From positions 46,993 to 110,992 of the forward strand of contig NZ_RCZC01000006.1 in NCBI RefSeq assembly GCF_006439055.1: 64,000 nt of DNA, read 5' to 3'. A program made the translations under genes and the position numbers. The notes under the pieces were generated by a model. It ran no database searches and was not told the origin of the DNA. It was given only the letters and a program-made list of their open reading frames with translations. Source of the DNA: Sphingomonas glacialis (GTDB lineage Bacteria > Pseudomonadota > Alphaproteobacteria > Sphingomonadales > Sphingomonadaceae). Positions 55,405 to 63,971 of the stretch are shown here, in pieces (within the stretch, counting starts at the first letter, position 1; every line of letters begins with the position of its first letter).

Positions 55405-56106
55405 TCAGCAACCGAGGCGGTCGGCCAATTCGGTCAGCGAAGCGGCGGTATAGTCCCACACTTGCTCGGCCGCGTGGTCGGGCTTGGGTGCGCCGCCCAA
55501 TTCCATCGGCCGATCGACATAGGCGGTCGCCAGCCCACACGCTCGCGCCGCGGCGAGATCGCTGTGATGCGCGGCGACGAGGCATAGTTCGTTGGGCGCG
55601 ATCCCTAGGATATCCGCGGTGCCGAGATAAGCCTGCGGCAATGGCTTGTAGATCCCGGTCGCCTCGGCCCCCATGATCGCATCCCATGGAAGCCCGCCAT
55701 GCCGCGCCAGCGCGAGCATCAGCGCGACATTGCCGTTCGATAGCGTGACGATCGGGAAACGCGTCTTGAGCCGCGTCAGCCCGGCGACCGAGTCGGGCCA
55801 AGGATCGAGCCGCCGCCACGCCAGCGCGAGATCGGCCAGCGTCGCCTCGTCCGCCGCGATGTCGAAGCGCTCGACCAGCGTGTCGAGCGTCTCGCGATTG
55901 AGCAGGTCGAGCCGCGTATACGGCCGCCGCCCCGAACGGCATTCTTCCATCGCTGGCTGGTAGAGCCCGCGCCACGCGTCGGCGAAGCGCGCGGGATCGA
56001 TATCCTCGCGCCCAATCTTCGCGAAAACTGCCGCCGCCTCACGCGCGATGCTCGTCCGCCAGTCGACGACGGTGCCGAACACGTCGAAGGCGAGCGCCTT
56101 GATCAC
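55405..56106 (-). CDS. HAD hydrolase, haloacid dehalogenase type II
   Basis: 233-residue HAD enzyme. Motif I is ALAFDVFGTVVDWR with nucleophile Asp8, motif II FPIVTLSNGNVALM, and the cap region RRLDPWPDSVAGL fits L-2-haloacid dehalogenases. Whether it really dehalogenates is unknown. The start is a GTG overlapping the upstream aminotransferase stop (GTGA). Its stop lies 4 bases from the convergent reductase stop. Confidence 0.9.
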   Translation of the reverse strand: MIKALAFDVFGTVVDWRTSIAREAAAVFAKIGREDIDPARFADAWRGLYQPAMEECRSGRRPYTRLDLLNRETLDTLVERFDIAADEATLADLALAWRRLDPWPDSVAGLTRLKTRFPIVTLSNGNVALMLALARHGGLPWDAIMGAEATGIYKPLPQAYLGTADILGIAPNELCLVAAHHSDLAAARACGLATAYVDRPMELGGAPKPDHAAEQVWDYTAASLTELADRLGC

Positions 56107-57197
56107 CCCGCGACGATCTCGCGCAGCGCCTCGGCGAGGCCACGCGTCTCGGCCTCGGTGCCGATTGTCATGCGCAGCCCGTTGGCGAGCCCCTGCCCCG
56201 GCAGCCAGCGCACGATATAGCCACGCTCGAGCAGCGCCTTATACGCGGTTTCGGCGCTGACAGCGCCTTCGAACAGCACGAGCAGGAAGTTCGCTTCGCT
56301 GGGCACGACACGTAAGCCCGCATTGCCAAGCTTGCCCATCTCCTCGCCGAACCACGCCCGCCACACGCGATTGTGCTCGCGCGAGGCGGCGATGAAATCG
56401 GCCGCGCCGAGCGCTGCGATCGCGGCTTCCTGGCCGGCGGTGGTGCAGCAGAACGGCGCGCGGATGCGGTGCATCGCGGAGATCGCCTCCTCCGACCCAT
56501 AGCCCCAGCCGATCCGCTCGGCGGCAAGGCCGTGGATCTTCGAGAAGGTGCGCGTGACGATCACGTTGGCCGCAGTGCGCGCCAGGTCGAGCCCGCCGTC
56601 ATCGTCCTCTGGGGCGAGATATTCGGCATAGGCCTGGTCGAGCACCAGCATCACCTGCGCGGGAAGCGCGGCATGCAGCCGTGCAATCTCGTCCTTGCGC
56701 GTGAAGGTGCCGGTCGGGTTGTTGGGGTTCGCCACGAACACGACGCGGGTGCGCTCGGTGACGGATGCGAGGATCGCATCGACGTCGGTCGCGTAATCGC
56801 GGTCGGCGGCGGTGACGAGCGTCGCGGCGACGCGGCGGGTGGCGATCTCGTAGACCGCAAAGCCGTAGCGGACCTGAATGATCTCGTCGCCGGGCCCGGC
56901 ATAGGCGCCGGCGATCAGGTGGAGCACTTCGTCCGAGCCCGTACCGTAGATCACGCGTGCGGGGTCGAGATCATGATGCGCGGCGATCGCCTCGCGCAGC
57001 AGCGCCGCACCGGCATCGGGATAGCGCGCGAGATCACCCGAATGGCTGGAAAACGCTTCGACGGCCTGGCGGCTGGTGCCGAGCGGATTTTCGTTCGACG
57101 ACAGCTTGATGACGGGCGCCCCGCCCTCGCTTGTCGAGCGACCGGGCACGTAAGGGGCGATGGCCATGACCCATGGCTTGGGAAGCGGTGCGTTCAT
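56103..57197 (-). CDS. hisC: Histidinol-phosphate aminotransferase-like enzyme
   Basis: 364-residue fold-type I PLP enzyme. KLSSNENPLGTS, YGTGSDEVLHLI, VFVANPNNPTGT, LDQAYAEY and VTRTFSKIHGLAAERIGWGY (PLP Lys220) are typical of HisC. It may serve histidine synthesis, or phenylalanine/tyrosine synthesis as some alphaproteobacterial HisC paralogues do. The ATG at 57197 removes a low-quality upstream extension. It is coupled to the HAD gene by a GTGA overlap. Confidence 0.88.
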   Translation of the reverse strand: MNAPLPKPWVMAIAPYVPGRSTSEGGAPVIKLSSNENPLGTSRQAVEAFSSHSGDLARYPDAGAALLREAIAAHHDLDPARVIYGTGSDEVLHLIAGAYAGPGDEIIQVRYGFAVYEIATRRVAATLVTAADRDYATDVDAILASVTERTRVVFVANPNNPTGTFTRKDEIARLHAALPAQVMLVLDQAYAEYLAPEDDDGGLDLARTAANVIVTRTFSKIHGLAAERIGWGYGSEEAISAMHRIRAPFCCTTAGQEAAIAALGAADFIAASREHNRVWRAWFGEEMGKLGNAGLRVVPSEANFLLVLFEGAVSAETAYKALLERGYIVRWLPGQGLANGLRMTIGTEAETRGLAEALREIVAG

Positions 57198-57232
57198 GGC
57201 GCGTGCGTTAGCGGGGAATCCCCGCCTATTCA

Positions 57233-57380
57233 AATCCTCCCTCGCGCAGCGGGGGAGGGGGACCATGAGCATTTAGCGAATGGTGGAGGGGGCCGTGCCA
57301 CGAGCGTTACGCTTGTGCCCCTCCACCACCAGCCTGAAGAAGGCTGGCGGTCCCCCTCCCCCGCTGCGCGAGGGAGGATT
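57233..57380. repeat. Perfect 32-base inverted repeat between helicase and hisC
   Basis: The arm at 57233-57264 (AATCCTCCCTCGCGCAGCGG onward) is the exact reverse complement of 57349-57380. Inside lies a second, smaller pair (GGTGGAGGGG at ~57281 and CCCCTCCACC at ~57319). It falls between the helicase stop and the hisC start in the same orientation and could end helicase transcription. Confidence 0.92.
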
Positions 57381-57387
57381 TAGAAGA

Positions 57388-59103
57388 TCAGCGCTGCGGG
57401 CGCTTGCTCGGCCCACCCGGACGCAGCGTCGGCCGCGGCTGGTGCCGCACCGGCGCCGGGCCGTTGGCGCGACGCGGGCTGCGCTCGGCTTCGACCGGCC
57501 CACCCTGGACCTGCTCGAACTGCACGCCGCCTTCGGCTTCCTCGCCGGCGGTACGCTTCACCGCCGCCATGAACTTGCCCGCGATGCCGCTCGGCACCTG
57601 GAACATCGTCTCGTTGGCGGCGATGCGGATCGCGCCGACTTCGTTCTTGGTGATGTGCCCGCGACGGCAGATCAGCGGCAGGATCCAGCGCGGATCGGCG
57701 TTCTGGCGACGGCCGATGTCCATGCGGAACCAGACGATATCGTCGAACCCGTCGCGGTGATGCTCCTTGCCCGCCTCGCGCGGCGAAGACCCGCTCGCCT
57801 CGATCATTTCCTCGGGCGCGGGCATCCGCGCGCGATAACTGCGCACCAGAGCGGCGGCGATATCCTCAGGGCTCTTCTTCTCGAGCAGCTGCTGCGCCAA
57901 TGCGCGATCGTCCTCGTCGACTTCGACGTCTTCCATCAGCATCGTCATCAGCCGCGACTTGTCGGCCTTGCGAATGTCGTCAACGGTCGGGGCGTTCATC
58001 CACTCGACCGCGATCCGGGCGCCGCGCAGCATCATTTCGACGCGGCGCTTGCGCTGATACGGCACGATCAGAATCGCGGTGCCCTTCTTGCCGGCGCGGC
58101 CGGTGCGGCCCGAGCGATGCTGCATCGTCTCGGCATCGCGCGGCAGCTCGACGTGGATGACGAGCGACAGCGAGGGCAGATCGATCCCGCGCGCGGCGAC
58201 GTCGGTCGCGACGCAAACGCGCGCGCGCTTGTCGCGCAGCGCCTGCATCGCGGCATTGCGCTCGTTCTGGCTATGCTCGCCCGACAGCGCGACCGCGGCG
58301 AAGCCACGCTCGATCAGCCCGGCGTGAAGATGGCGGACATTGTCGCGCGTCGCGCAGAACAGCATCGCTGTCTCGGCCTCGTGCAGGCGGAGCAGATTGA
58401 CGACGGCATTCTCGATATCGGCCGGCGCAACGGTCACCGCCTGATATTCGATGTCGCCATGCCCGCGATCCTCGCCGACGGTCGAGATGCGCAAAGCGTC
58501 CTTCTGGTAGCGCTTGGCGAGCGCGACGATCGACTTGGGCATCGTCGCCGAGAAGAGGAGCGTGCGGCGCTCGGACGGCGACGCGTCGAGGATCAGTTCG
58601 AGATCCTCGCGGAAGCCCATGTCGAGCATCTCGTCGGCCTCGTCGAGGATGACCGCCTTGAGGTTCGACAGATCGAGCGCGCCGCGCTCGATATGGTCGC
58701 GCAGACGGCCCGGCGTGCCGACGACGATATGCGTGCCGTGCGCGAGGCTGCGGCGCTCGCGCGACGCGTCCATCCCGCCGACGCAGGTCGAGATGCGCGC
58801 GCCGGCCTTGCCGTAGAGCCATTCGAGTTCGCGGCTGACCTGCAGCGCGAGTTCGCGCGTCGGCGCGATCGCGAGCGCGAGCGGTGCGCGCGGCGGCGGG
58901 AGCAGGCCGTCCTCGGTCAGCAGCTGCGGCGCGATGGCCAGACCGAACGCGACGGTCTTGCCCGAGCCGGTCTGCGCTGAAACGATGACGTCGCGGCCTT
59001 CGGCTTCGGGCTGGATGACGGCGGCCTGGACCGGGGTCGGGGCTTCATAGCCACGGGCGGAAAGCGCTTCGGCGAGAAGCGTGGGGAGGTGTGTGAAGGG
59101 CAT
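57388..59103 (-). CDS. DEAD-box RNA helicase with DbpA-like C-terminal domain
   Basis: 571-residue ATP-dependent RNA helicase. Motifs in order: Q motif GYEAPTPVQAAVI, SAQTGSGKT, APTREL, TPGRLRDH, VILDEADEMLD, LLFSATMP, then VATDVAARGIDLPSL and HRSGRTGRAGKKG. Residues ~430-520 carry a DbpA-type RNA-binding fold (FDDIVWFRMDIGRRQNADPR), and the tail is Pro/Arg-rich. It probably works in ribosome assembly or RNA turnover. The ATG at 59103 gives the family N-terminus MPFTHLPTLLAEALSARGY. Confidence 0.94.
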   Translation of the reverse strand: MPFTHLPTLLAEALSARGYEAPTPVQAAVIQPEAEGRDVIVSAQTGSGKTVAFGLAIAPQLLTEDGLLPPPRAPLALAIAPTRELALQVSRELEWLYGKAGARISTCVGGMDASRERRSLAHGTHIVVGTPGRLRDHIERGALDLSNLKAVILDEADEMLDMGFREDLELILDASPSERRTLLFSATMPKSIVALAKRYQKDALRISTVGEDRGHGDIEYQAVTVAPADIENAVVNLLRLHEAETAMLFCATRDNVRHLHAGLIERGFAAVALSGEHSQNERNAAMQALRDKRARVCVATDVAARGIDLPSLSLVIHVELPRDAETMQHRSGRTGRAGKKGTAILIVPYQRKRRVEMMLRGARIAVEWMNAPTVDDIRKADKSRLMTMLMEDVEVDEDDRALAQQLLEKKSPEDIAAALVRSYRARMPAPEEMIEASGSSPREAGKEHHRDGFDDIVWFRMDIGRRQNADPRWILPLICRRGHITKNEVGAIRIAANETMFQVPSGIAGKFMAAVKRTAGEEAEGGVQFEQVQGGPVEAERSPRRANGPAPVRHQPRPTLRPGGPSKRPQR

Positions 59104-59208
59104 GGTATTCCGAATATGGGGGCGGCGGGTTCGCGCGCCAAAAAGGGCCCTTAGCACGGGCGTGGAGGAAAAGCACGGGGGGTCGGGATATCGGCTACAC
59201 AGCCCGTC

Positions 59209-59616
59209 TTAATCCCCCGTCTTACTCTCCATCTTACTCCCCTCCCTGGAAGGGAGGGGCTGGGGGTGGGTCGGCCCGAGGCGGCGGCCGACCTCGGCCA
59301 GGATCGCTTCAGTGACCCCGCCGGGATTCGTGATGACCTCGGAATTCCAGAAGCGGAGCACCTGCCAACCGAGGCTTTCGAGGAACGCAGTTCGCTCCTC
59401 GTCGTAAGGCGAGTCGGTGTGCTGACCGCCGTCGAGTTCGATCGCCAGCTTCGCTTCGCGGCAGGCGATGTCGATGATGTATCGCCCGATAACGAGCTGA
59501 CGGGTGAAGCGCGGGCGATACGATCGTATCCGCAGCCAGATACGGCGCTCAGCGTCGGTTGCGTTAGTCCGCAGATCCCGGGCGCGTTTCGTCATCTCGG
59601 GTGAGACTCGAGGCAT
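59209..59616 (-). CDS. DUF559 endonuclease-like protein
   Basis: 135-residue protein of the DUF559 group, related to very-short-patch-repair and PD-(D/E)XK nucleases. The core is AKLAIELDGGQHTDSPYDEE, with RTAFLESLGWQVLRFWNSEV following. About the last 20 residues (PTHPQPLPSREG onward) are encoded by an inverted repeat that also occurs, without any gene, in the suf operon. The matching inverted copy lies 34 bases before the start codon, so the gene is enclosed by the repeat pair. Function in the cell is unknown. Confidence 0.87.
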   Translation of the reverse strand: MPRVSPEMTKRARDLRTNATDAERRIWLRIRSYRPRFTRQLVIGRYIIDIACREAKLAIELDGGQHTDSPYDEERTAFLESLGWQVLRFWNSEVITNPGGVTEAILAEVGRRLGPTHPQPLPSREGSKMESKTGD

Positions 59617-59685
59617 TCCATAAGACTGCCGTCGCGCGATACGGAGAGCAACCCACCCCCAGCCCCTCCCTTCCGGGGAGGGGAG
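59237..59685. repeat. Inverted repeat pair enclosing the DUF559 gene
   Basis: The left arm at 59237-59274 (CTCCCCTCCCTGGAAGGGAG onward) and the right arm at 59650-59685 are inverted copies with a single mismatch over about 35 bases. Each arm also folds on itself (CCCCTCCC-TGGA-GGGAGGGG). The enclosed 375 bases hold most of the DUF559 gene. The same arms occur 69 to 107 bases apart without cargo at 63093-63199. Confidence 0.9.
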
Positions 59686-59705
59686 GAAGAAGGTCGCGGA
59701 TAGCG

Positions 59706-60884
59706 CTAAACCACCTGCCCCGCCGCCCAGCCGCTCGCCCAGGCCCATTGGAAGTTGTAGCCGCCGAGCCACCCGGTCACATCGACCGCCTCGCCGATCG
59801 CGTACAGCCTCGGCACCTTCCGCGCCTCCATCGTCTGCGACGACAGTTCGGCGGTCGAGATGCCGCCCGCGGTCACCTCGGCCTTGGCGAAGCCTTCGGT
59901 GCCGTTGGGGCTGAAGCGCCAGTCGGCCAGCTGCCGCGCCGCCGCGTCGACCACCTTGTCGGTCGCCGCGCCGAGCTCGCCCTCGATGCCGAGCCGGTCG
60001 GCCAATGTCTCCGCGAGGCGGCCGGGCAGATGGTTCGACAGCACCGACGCCAGCGAAACGCGCGGCCGGGCGTGCTTCACGCCGACCAGCCAGCCGGGCT
60101 TGAGGTCGGGCAGGAAATCGATCCCGACCGGCTCGCTATGGCGCCAGTAAGACGAGATCTGCAGGATCGCCGGGCCGCTCAGCCCCTTGTGCGTGAACAG
60201 CGCCGCTTCGCGGAACTTGGTTTTGCCCGCCTTGGCGACGACCTCGGCCGCGACACCCGAAAGCGAGCGGAACAGCGTCTCCTCGCCGCCGAGCGTCAGC
60301 GGCACGAGCGCCGGACGCGGCTCGACCACCTTCAGCCCGAAGCGGCGCGCGAGATCATAGGCAAATCCGGTCGCGCCCATTTGCGGGATCGACGGGCCGC
60401 CGGTGGCGATGACGAGCGACGGCGCACTCGTGGTGCGGTCGCCGAAGGTGACGCGATACTGCCCATCGGCATGCTCGATGTCGCGGATCGCCTCACCCAG
60501 CGCGATCTCCACCCCGCCTTTGTCGCATTCGTCCTGCAGCAGCGCGACGATCTGCTTGGCCGAGCCGTCGCAGAACAATTGCCCGAGCGTCTTCTCGTGC
60601 CAGGCGATGCCGTGCGCCTCGACCAGCGCCAGGAAATCCGCGGCGGTGTAGCGCCCGAGCGCCGACTTGGCGAAATGCGGATTGGCCGAAATGTAGCGAT
60701 CCGCGGCGGTGTGCACATTGGTGAAATTGCACCGCCCGCCGCCCGAAATCAGGATCTTCTTGCCAATCGCCTCGGCATGATCGAGCAGCAGCACGCGCCG
60801 CCCGCGCTGCCCGGCGGTGAAGGCGCACATCAGCCCGGCAGCGCCGGCGCCGAGGATGATCGTATCGTAGATGGGGTTCGTCAT
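59706..60884 (-). CDS. HI0933/YhiN-family flavoprotein
   Basis: 392-residue FAD-binding protein of the BaiN/HI0933 type. It opens YDTIILGAGAAGLMCAF and carries the conserved KKILISGGGRCNFTN, VIATGGPSIPQMGATGFAYD and the C-terminal VTGWLGGYNFQWAWASGW. The family has no settled physiological function; some members reduce bile-acid derivatives. The start at 60884 is the family-consistent ATG. It is the last gene in line with the suf genes, 55 bases after sufA. Confidence 0.9.
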   Translation of the reverse strand: MTNPIYDTIILGAGAAGLMCAFTAGQRGRRVLLLDHAEAIGKKILISGGGRCNFTNVHTAADRYISANPHFAKSALGRYTAADFLALVEAHGIAWHEKTLGQLFCDGSAKQIVALLQDECDKGGVEIALGEAIRDIEHADGQYRVTFGDRTTSAPSLVIATGGPSIPQMGATGFAYDLARRFGLKVVEPRPALVPLTLGGEETLFRSLSGVAAEVVAKAGKTKFREAALFTHKGLSGPAILQISSYWRHSEPVGIDFLPDLKPGWLVGVKHARPRVSLASVLSNHLPGRLAETLADRLGIEGELGAATDKVVDAAARQLADWRFSPNGTEGFAKAEVTAGGISTAELSSQTMEARKVPRLYAIGEAVDVTGWLGGYNFQWAWASGWAAGQVV

Positions 60885-60939
60885 GCGGCGCCTGTGGACG
60901 CAAAAGCGCGCTCAGGCCAGTCCGGGGTGTCCGCTCTGG

Positions 60940-61293
60940 TCAGACGGTAAAGCTCTCGCCGCACCCGCATGCGCCCTTGGCGTTGGGGTTCACGAACACA
61001 AAACCCGCCGCGAAATCGTCCTCGACCCAGTTCATCGTCGAACCGATCAGGTACAGGATCGACCCGCCATCGACGAACAGCGTGCCGCCGGGCGTATCGA
61101 TGCGCTCGTCGAACGGCTTCGCCTCGGTGACATAGTCGACCGAATACGCGAGTCCCGAACAGCCGCGCCGCGGGGTCGACAGCTTGACGCCGATCGCATC
61201 CGCTGGCGCCTTGGCCATCAGCGCGGCGATGCGCGCCTCCGCCGTGGGCGTCAGGATCAGCGCAGCGGGGCGAACGCGGGTTGCAGTGGTCAT
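60940..61293 (-). CDS. sufA: SufA/IscA-type Fe-S carrier
   Basis: 117-residue A-type carrier that receives Fe-S clusters from the Suf scaffold and passes them to apoproteins. The three cluster cysteines are Cys45 in RRGCSGLAY and Cys109, Cys111 in GACGCGESF. AAGGAAG lies upstream of the ATG; the longer open frame runs through a palindromic repeat and is not needed. It follows sufT with a 123-base spacer occupied by that repeat. Confidence 0.94.
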   Translation of the reverse strand: MTTATRVRPAALILTPTAEARIAALMAKAPADAIGVKLSTPRRGCSGLAYSVDYVTEAKPFDERIDTPGGTLFVDGGSILYLIGSTMNWVEDDFAAGFVFVNPNAKGACGCGESFTV

Positions 61294-61310
61294 TGGTGTC
61301 TTCCTTCTTC

Positions 61311-61413
61311 TCCCCTCCCGCTTGCGGGAGGGGTTGGGGGAGGGACTGTAAACCTTGGACGGCGCGCCGGTGGACAGGCCCTCCCCTAGCCCCTCCCGCA
61401 AGCGGGAGGGGGA
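61311..61413. repeat. Paired palindromic repeat between sufT and sufA
   Basis: The left arm at 61311-61344 (TCCCCTCCCGCTTGCGGGAG onward) and the right arm at 61379-61413 are inverted copies with few mismatches; each holds CCTCCCGC-TT/AA-GCGGGAGG as its own hairpin. It fills the space between two co-directional suf genes. Confidence 0.9.
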
Positions 61414-61416
61414 TGA

Positions 61417-61878
61417 TTACAGCATGCCCAGTTCGAGCTTGGCATCGTCGGACATCTTGGCCGGATCCCATGCCGGGTCCCACACCAAATTGACCTCGGC
61501 CGAGCCGACCCCCGGCACCGCGCCGACGCGCAGTTCGACTTCCATCGGCATCGATTCGGCAACCGGGCAATGCGGCGTGGTCAGCGTCATCGTGACGACG
61601 GCATGGCCGGCCTCGGTCACCTCGACGCCGTAGATCAGCCCGAGATCGTAGATGTTGACCGGAATTTCCGGATCATAGATTTCCTTGAGCGCCGAAACGA
61701 CGCCCTCGTACAGCGCCCCGCCCGGCTCGCCGGCGACATCGCCTGCGGGCTTCTGGCTGAGGAAGCCCTCGAGATAGTCGCGCTTGCGCTCACCGCTCTC
61801 GACCGCGACATCCTCGACGCGCGCGCGCGGCGGCTGCTCGACGGCGCCGACTTCCTGGATCTCGATTCCGTTGCTCAT
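61417..61878 (-). CDS. sufT: SUF system assembly protein SufT (DUF59/MIP18)
   Basis: 153-residue protein with a DUF59 domain: ALKEIYDPEIPVNIYDLGLI, then TMTLTTPHCPVAESMPMEVE with the conserved cysteine, and VWDPAWDPAKMSDDAKLELG. SufT helps cluster maturation or delivery. GAGGA precedes the ATG, which overlaps the sufS stop (ATGA). Confidence 0.93.
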   Translation of the reverse strand: MSNGIEIQEVGAVEQPPRARVEDVAVESGERKRDYLEGFLSQKPAGDVAGEPGGALYEGVVSALKEIYDPEIPVNIYDLGLIYGVEVTEAGHAVVTMTLTTPHCPVAESMPMEVELRVGAVPGVGSAEVNLVWDPAWDPAKMSDDAKLELGML

Positions 61879-63089
61879 CCGAAAATCCTCGTCACTCGCT
61901 CAATACCCTTGACCAGCGCATCGACGTCCGCCGCGCTGTTATAAACCCCGAAGCTCGCCCGCGCCGTGGCATCGACGCCGAGCGCCTCCATCAGCGGCTG
62001 CGCGCAGTGATGGCCGGCGCGCACCGCCACCTTGGCTTCGTCCAAGATGGTGCCGATGTCGTGCGGATGCACCCCTTCGATGCTGAAGCTGACGATTCCC
62101 GCGGAATCCTCAGGCCCGAACAGCGTCAACGAATTGATCTGCGACAGCGCATCGCGCGTCAGCTTGACCAGCGCTGTCTCGTGCGCGTGGATCCGGTCGA
62201 GCCCGATCCGCGTCACATAGTCGATCCCGGCGGCAAGCCCGAGCACGCCGACGATATGCGGCGTCCCCGCCTCGAAGCGGCCCGGCGGCGGCGCATAGGT
62301 GGTCTTGGCGAAGCTGACCTTGTCGATCATCGACCCGCCACCCTGGTACGGCGGCATCGCCTCGAGCAGTTCGGGCCGCGCCCACAGCACGCCGATCCCG
62401 GTCGGGCCGTAGAGCTTGTGCCCCGAAAAGACGTAGAAATCGCAATCGAGCGCGGCCACATCGACCGTCATCCGCGGGACCGACTGGCAGCCGTCGAGCA
62501 GGATCTTCGCGCCGACCGAATGCGCGATATCGGCGGCGCGGCGGCCGTCGAGCACCGAACCGAGCACGTTCGAGACATGCCCCAGCGCAACGAGCTTATG
62601 CTGCGGCGTGATCATCGCGGCCATCGCGTCGAGGTCGATGCGGTGGTCTTCGGTCAGCGGGATCACATCGATCTGCGCACCGATCCGCTCGGCGACCATC
62701 TGCCACGGCACGATGTTGCTGTGATGCTCGAGCGTCGAGAGCAGGATGCGGTCGCCAGCCTTGAGCCGCGTTCCCGCCCAACATTGCGCGACGAGGTTGA
62801 TCCCCTCGGTCGCACCGCGGACGAAGACGATCTCGTTTTCCGAGCCGGCGTTGAGGAATTTGGCCACCTTGCGACGCGCCGCCTCATAGGCGAGCGTCAT
62901 GTCGGCCGAGCGCTGGTACACGCCGCGGTGCACCGTGGCGTAGCTGGTGTCATAGGCGCGGGTGATCGCGTCGATCACTTCCTGTGGCTTCTGCGCGGTG
63001 GCGGCGGTGTCGAGATAGGCCCAGCCGGCAGGGATGGCCGGGAAGTCAGCGACGTGATCGAGCGGTCGGGTCTGGGTCAGCGCGCTCAT
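61875..63089 (-). CDS. sufS: Cysteine desulfurase SufS
   Basis: 404-residue PLP enzyme that takes sulfur from cysteine for Fe-S assembly. YLDTAATAQKPQEVIDAI is the usual opening, STLEHHSNIVPWQ binds PLP, SGHKLYGPTGIGVLW holds the PLP lysine (K225) and RAGHHCAQPLM the persulfide cysteine (C362). The likely ribosome site is the GGGAGGGGAGG at the arm of the palindromic repeat ending 4 bases before the ATG. Confidence 0.95.
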   Translation of the reverse strand: MSALTQTRPLDHVADFPAIPAGWAYLDTAATAQKPQEVIDAITRAYDTSYATVHRGVYQRSADMTLAYEAARRKVAKFLNAGSENEIVFVRGATEGINLVAQCWAGTRLKAGDRILLSTLEHHSNIVPWQMVAERIGAQIDVIPLTEDHRIDLDAMAAMITPQHKLVALGHVSNVLGSVLDGRRAADIAHSVGAKILLDGCQSVPRMTVDVAALDCDFYVFSGHKLYGPTGIGVLWARPELLEAMPPYQGGGSMIDKVSFAKTTYAPPPGRFEAGTPHIVGVLGLAAGIDYVTRIGLDRIHAHETALVKLTRDALSQINSLTLFGPEDSAGIVSFSIEGVHPHDIGTILDEAKVAVRAGHHCAQPLMEALGVDATARASFGVYNSAADVDALVKGIERVTRIFG

Positions 63090-63092
63090 TGC

Positions 63093-63199
63093 CTCCCCTC
63101 CCTGGAAGGGAGGGGTTGGGGGTGGGTCGGTCTGAAGGGTGAAGTCCGCCCGAACAACGGGCCAACCCACCCCCAGCCCCTCCCTTCCAGGGAGGGGAG
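63093..63199. repeat. Paired palindromic repeat between sufD and sufS
   Basis: The left arm at 63093-63130 (CTCCCCTCCCTGGAAGGGAG onward) and the right arm at 63162-63199 are inverted copies over about 35 bases with one or two mismatches. They are the same sequence as the arms around the DUF559 gene at 59237-59685. The arm nearest sufS supplies a purine-rich Shine-Dalgarno-like run. Confidence 0.92.
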
Positions 63200-63216
63200 C
63201 AGGTTGCGCGCGTTGC

Positions 63217-63969
63217 TCACAGCATCCGCTCCAACGCAGCCTGCGCAGACGCCTCGACGCGCTCACGTTCGCCCACGTCTTCGATCCCCTCGAACACCGA
63301 CCCGATGAACGCGCGCAGCAACATCGCCTTCGCCTGAGCCGGCGCAATCCCGCGCGACGCAAGGTAAAACAAAGCATTCGCGTCCAGCTCGCCGACCGTC
63401 GCACCATGCGCGCACTTCACGTCGTCGGCGAAGATCTCGAGTTCGGGCTTGGCGTTGGCGGTCGCGGTGCGGCTGAGCAGCATCGCCTTCACCGACTGCG
63501 ACGCATCGGTCTTCTGCGCGTGCCGTGCGACCGCGACCTTGCCGAGATACGACCCCGTCGCGCGTCCGCCGAGCACCGAGCGCACCACCTGGTTCGAGGT
63601 GGCGTTGGGCTCGATATGGTTGAGCACGGTGACGATCTCGAGCGTCTGGTCGCCGCCACCGAGCATCGCCCCGCCGAGCTCGAAATGCGAACCCTCATGG
63701 CACGTCACATCGATCGTCACGCGGCCGAGCTTTCCGCCCACGTTGAGCACGTGGAAGGTCGCGGTCGCACCGGCGTTGAGGATCACGCGATAATCGCGGA
63801 TCGCCACGGCATCGGTCGCGGCGTCCTGCACGATGACGCGCGAGACGTGGGTGCCGGCGGGGACTTCGATCACCTCGGCAGCCGGGATCGGCCAGACCGA
63901 GGCGACGGCCTCGAGGTCGGAATAGCGCCACGATTCATCGCGGCGGGTGGGGAGCGCGAGCACGTTCAT
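63217..63969 (-). CDS. sufD: Fe-S scaffold subunit SufD
   Basis: 250-residue SufD subunit of the SufBCD scaffold. It opens PTRRDESWRYSDLEAV, the standard SufD N-terminal motif, has a right-handed beta-helix middle and ends with DDVKCAHGATVGELDANALF and LYLASRGI-like helices. The protein is shorter than E. coli SufD (about 420), as is common in alphaproteobacteria. The ATG is preceded by a G-rich repeat arm (GGGGAGGGGCG). sufC and sufB are expected beyond the right edge. Confidence 0.93.
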   Translation of the reverse strand: MNVLALPTRRDESWRYSDLEAVASVWPIPAAEVIEVPAGTHVSRVIVQDAATDAVAIRDYRVILNAGATATFHVLNVGGKLGRVTIDVTCHEGSHFELGGAMLGGGDQTLEIVTVLNHIEPNATSNQVVRSVLGGRATGSYLGKVAVARHAQKTDASQSVKAMLLSRTATANAKPELEIFADDVKCAHGATVGELDANALFYLASRGIAPAQAKAMLLRAFIGSVFEGIEDVGERERVEASAQAALERML

Positions 63970-63971
63970 CG

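Noticed and set aside
61294..61401. N-terminal extension of the SufA-like protein
   Set aside because: The extra 36 residues are translated palindrome; the ATG at 61293 has a ribosome site and gives the family length.
57233..63199. CRISPR array suggested by recurring GC-rich palindromes
   Set aside because: The repeats are inverted pairs at irregular distances in intergenic spacers, with no regular spacers and no cas genes.
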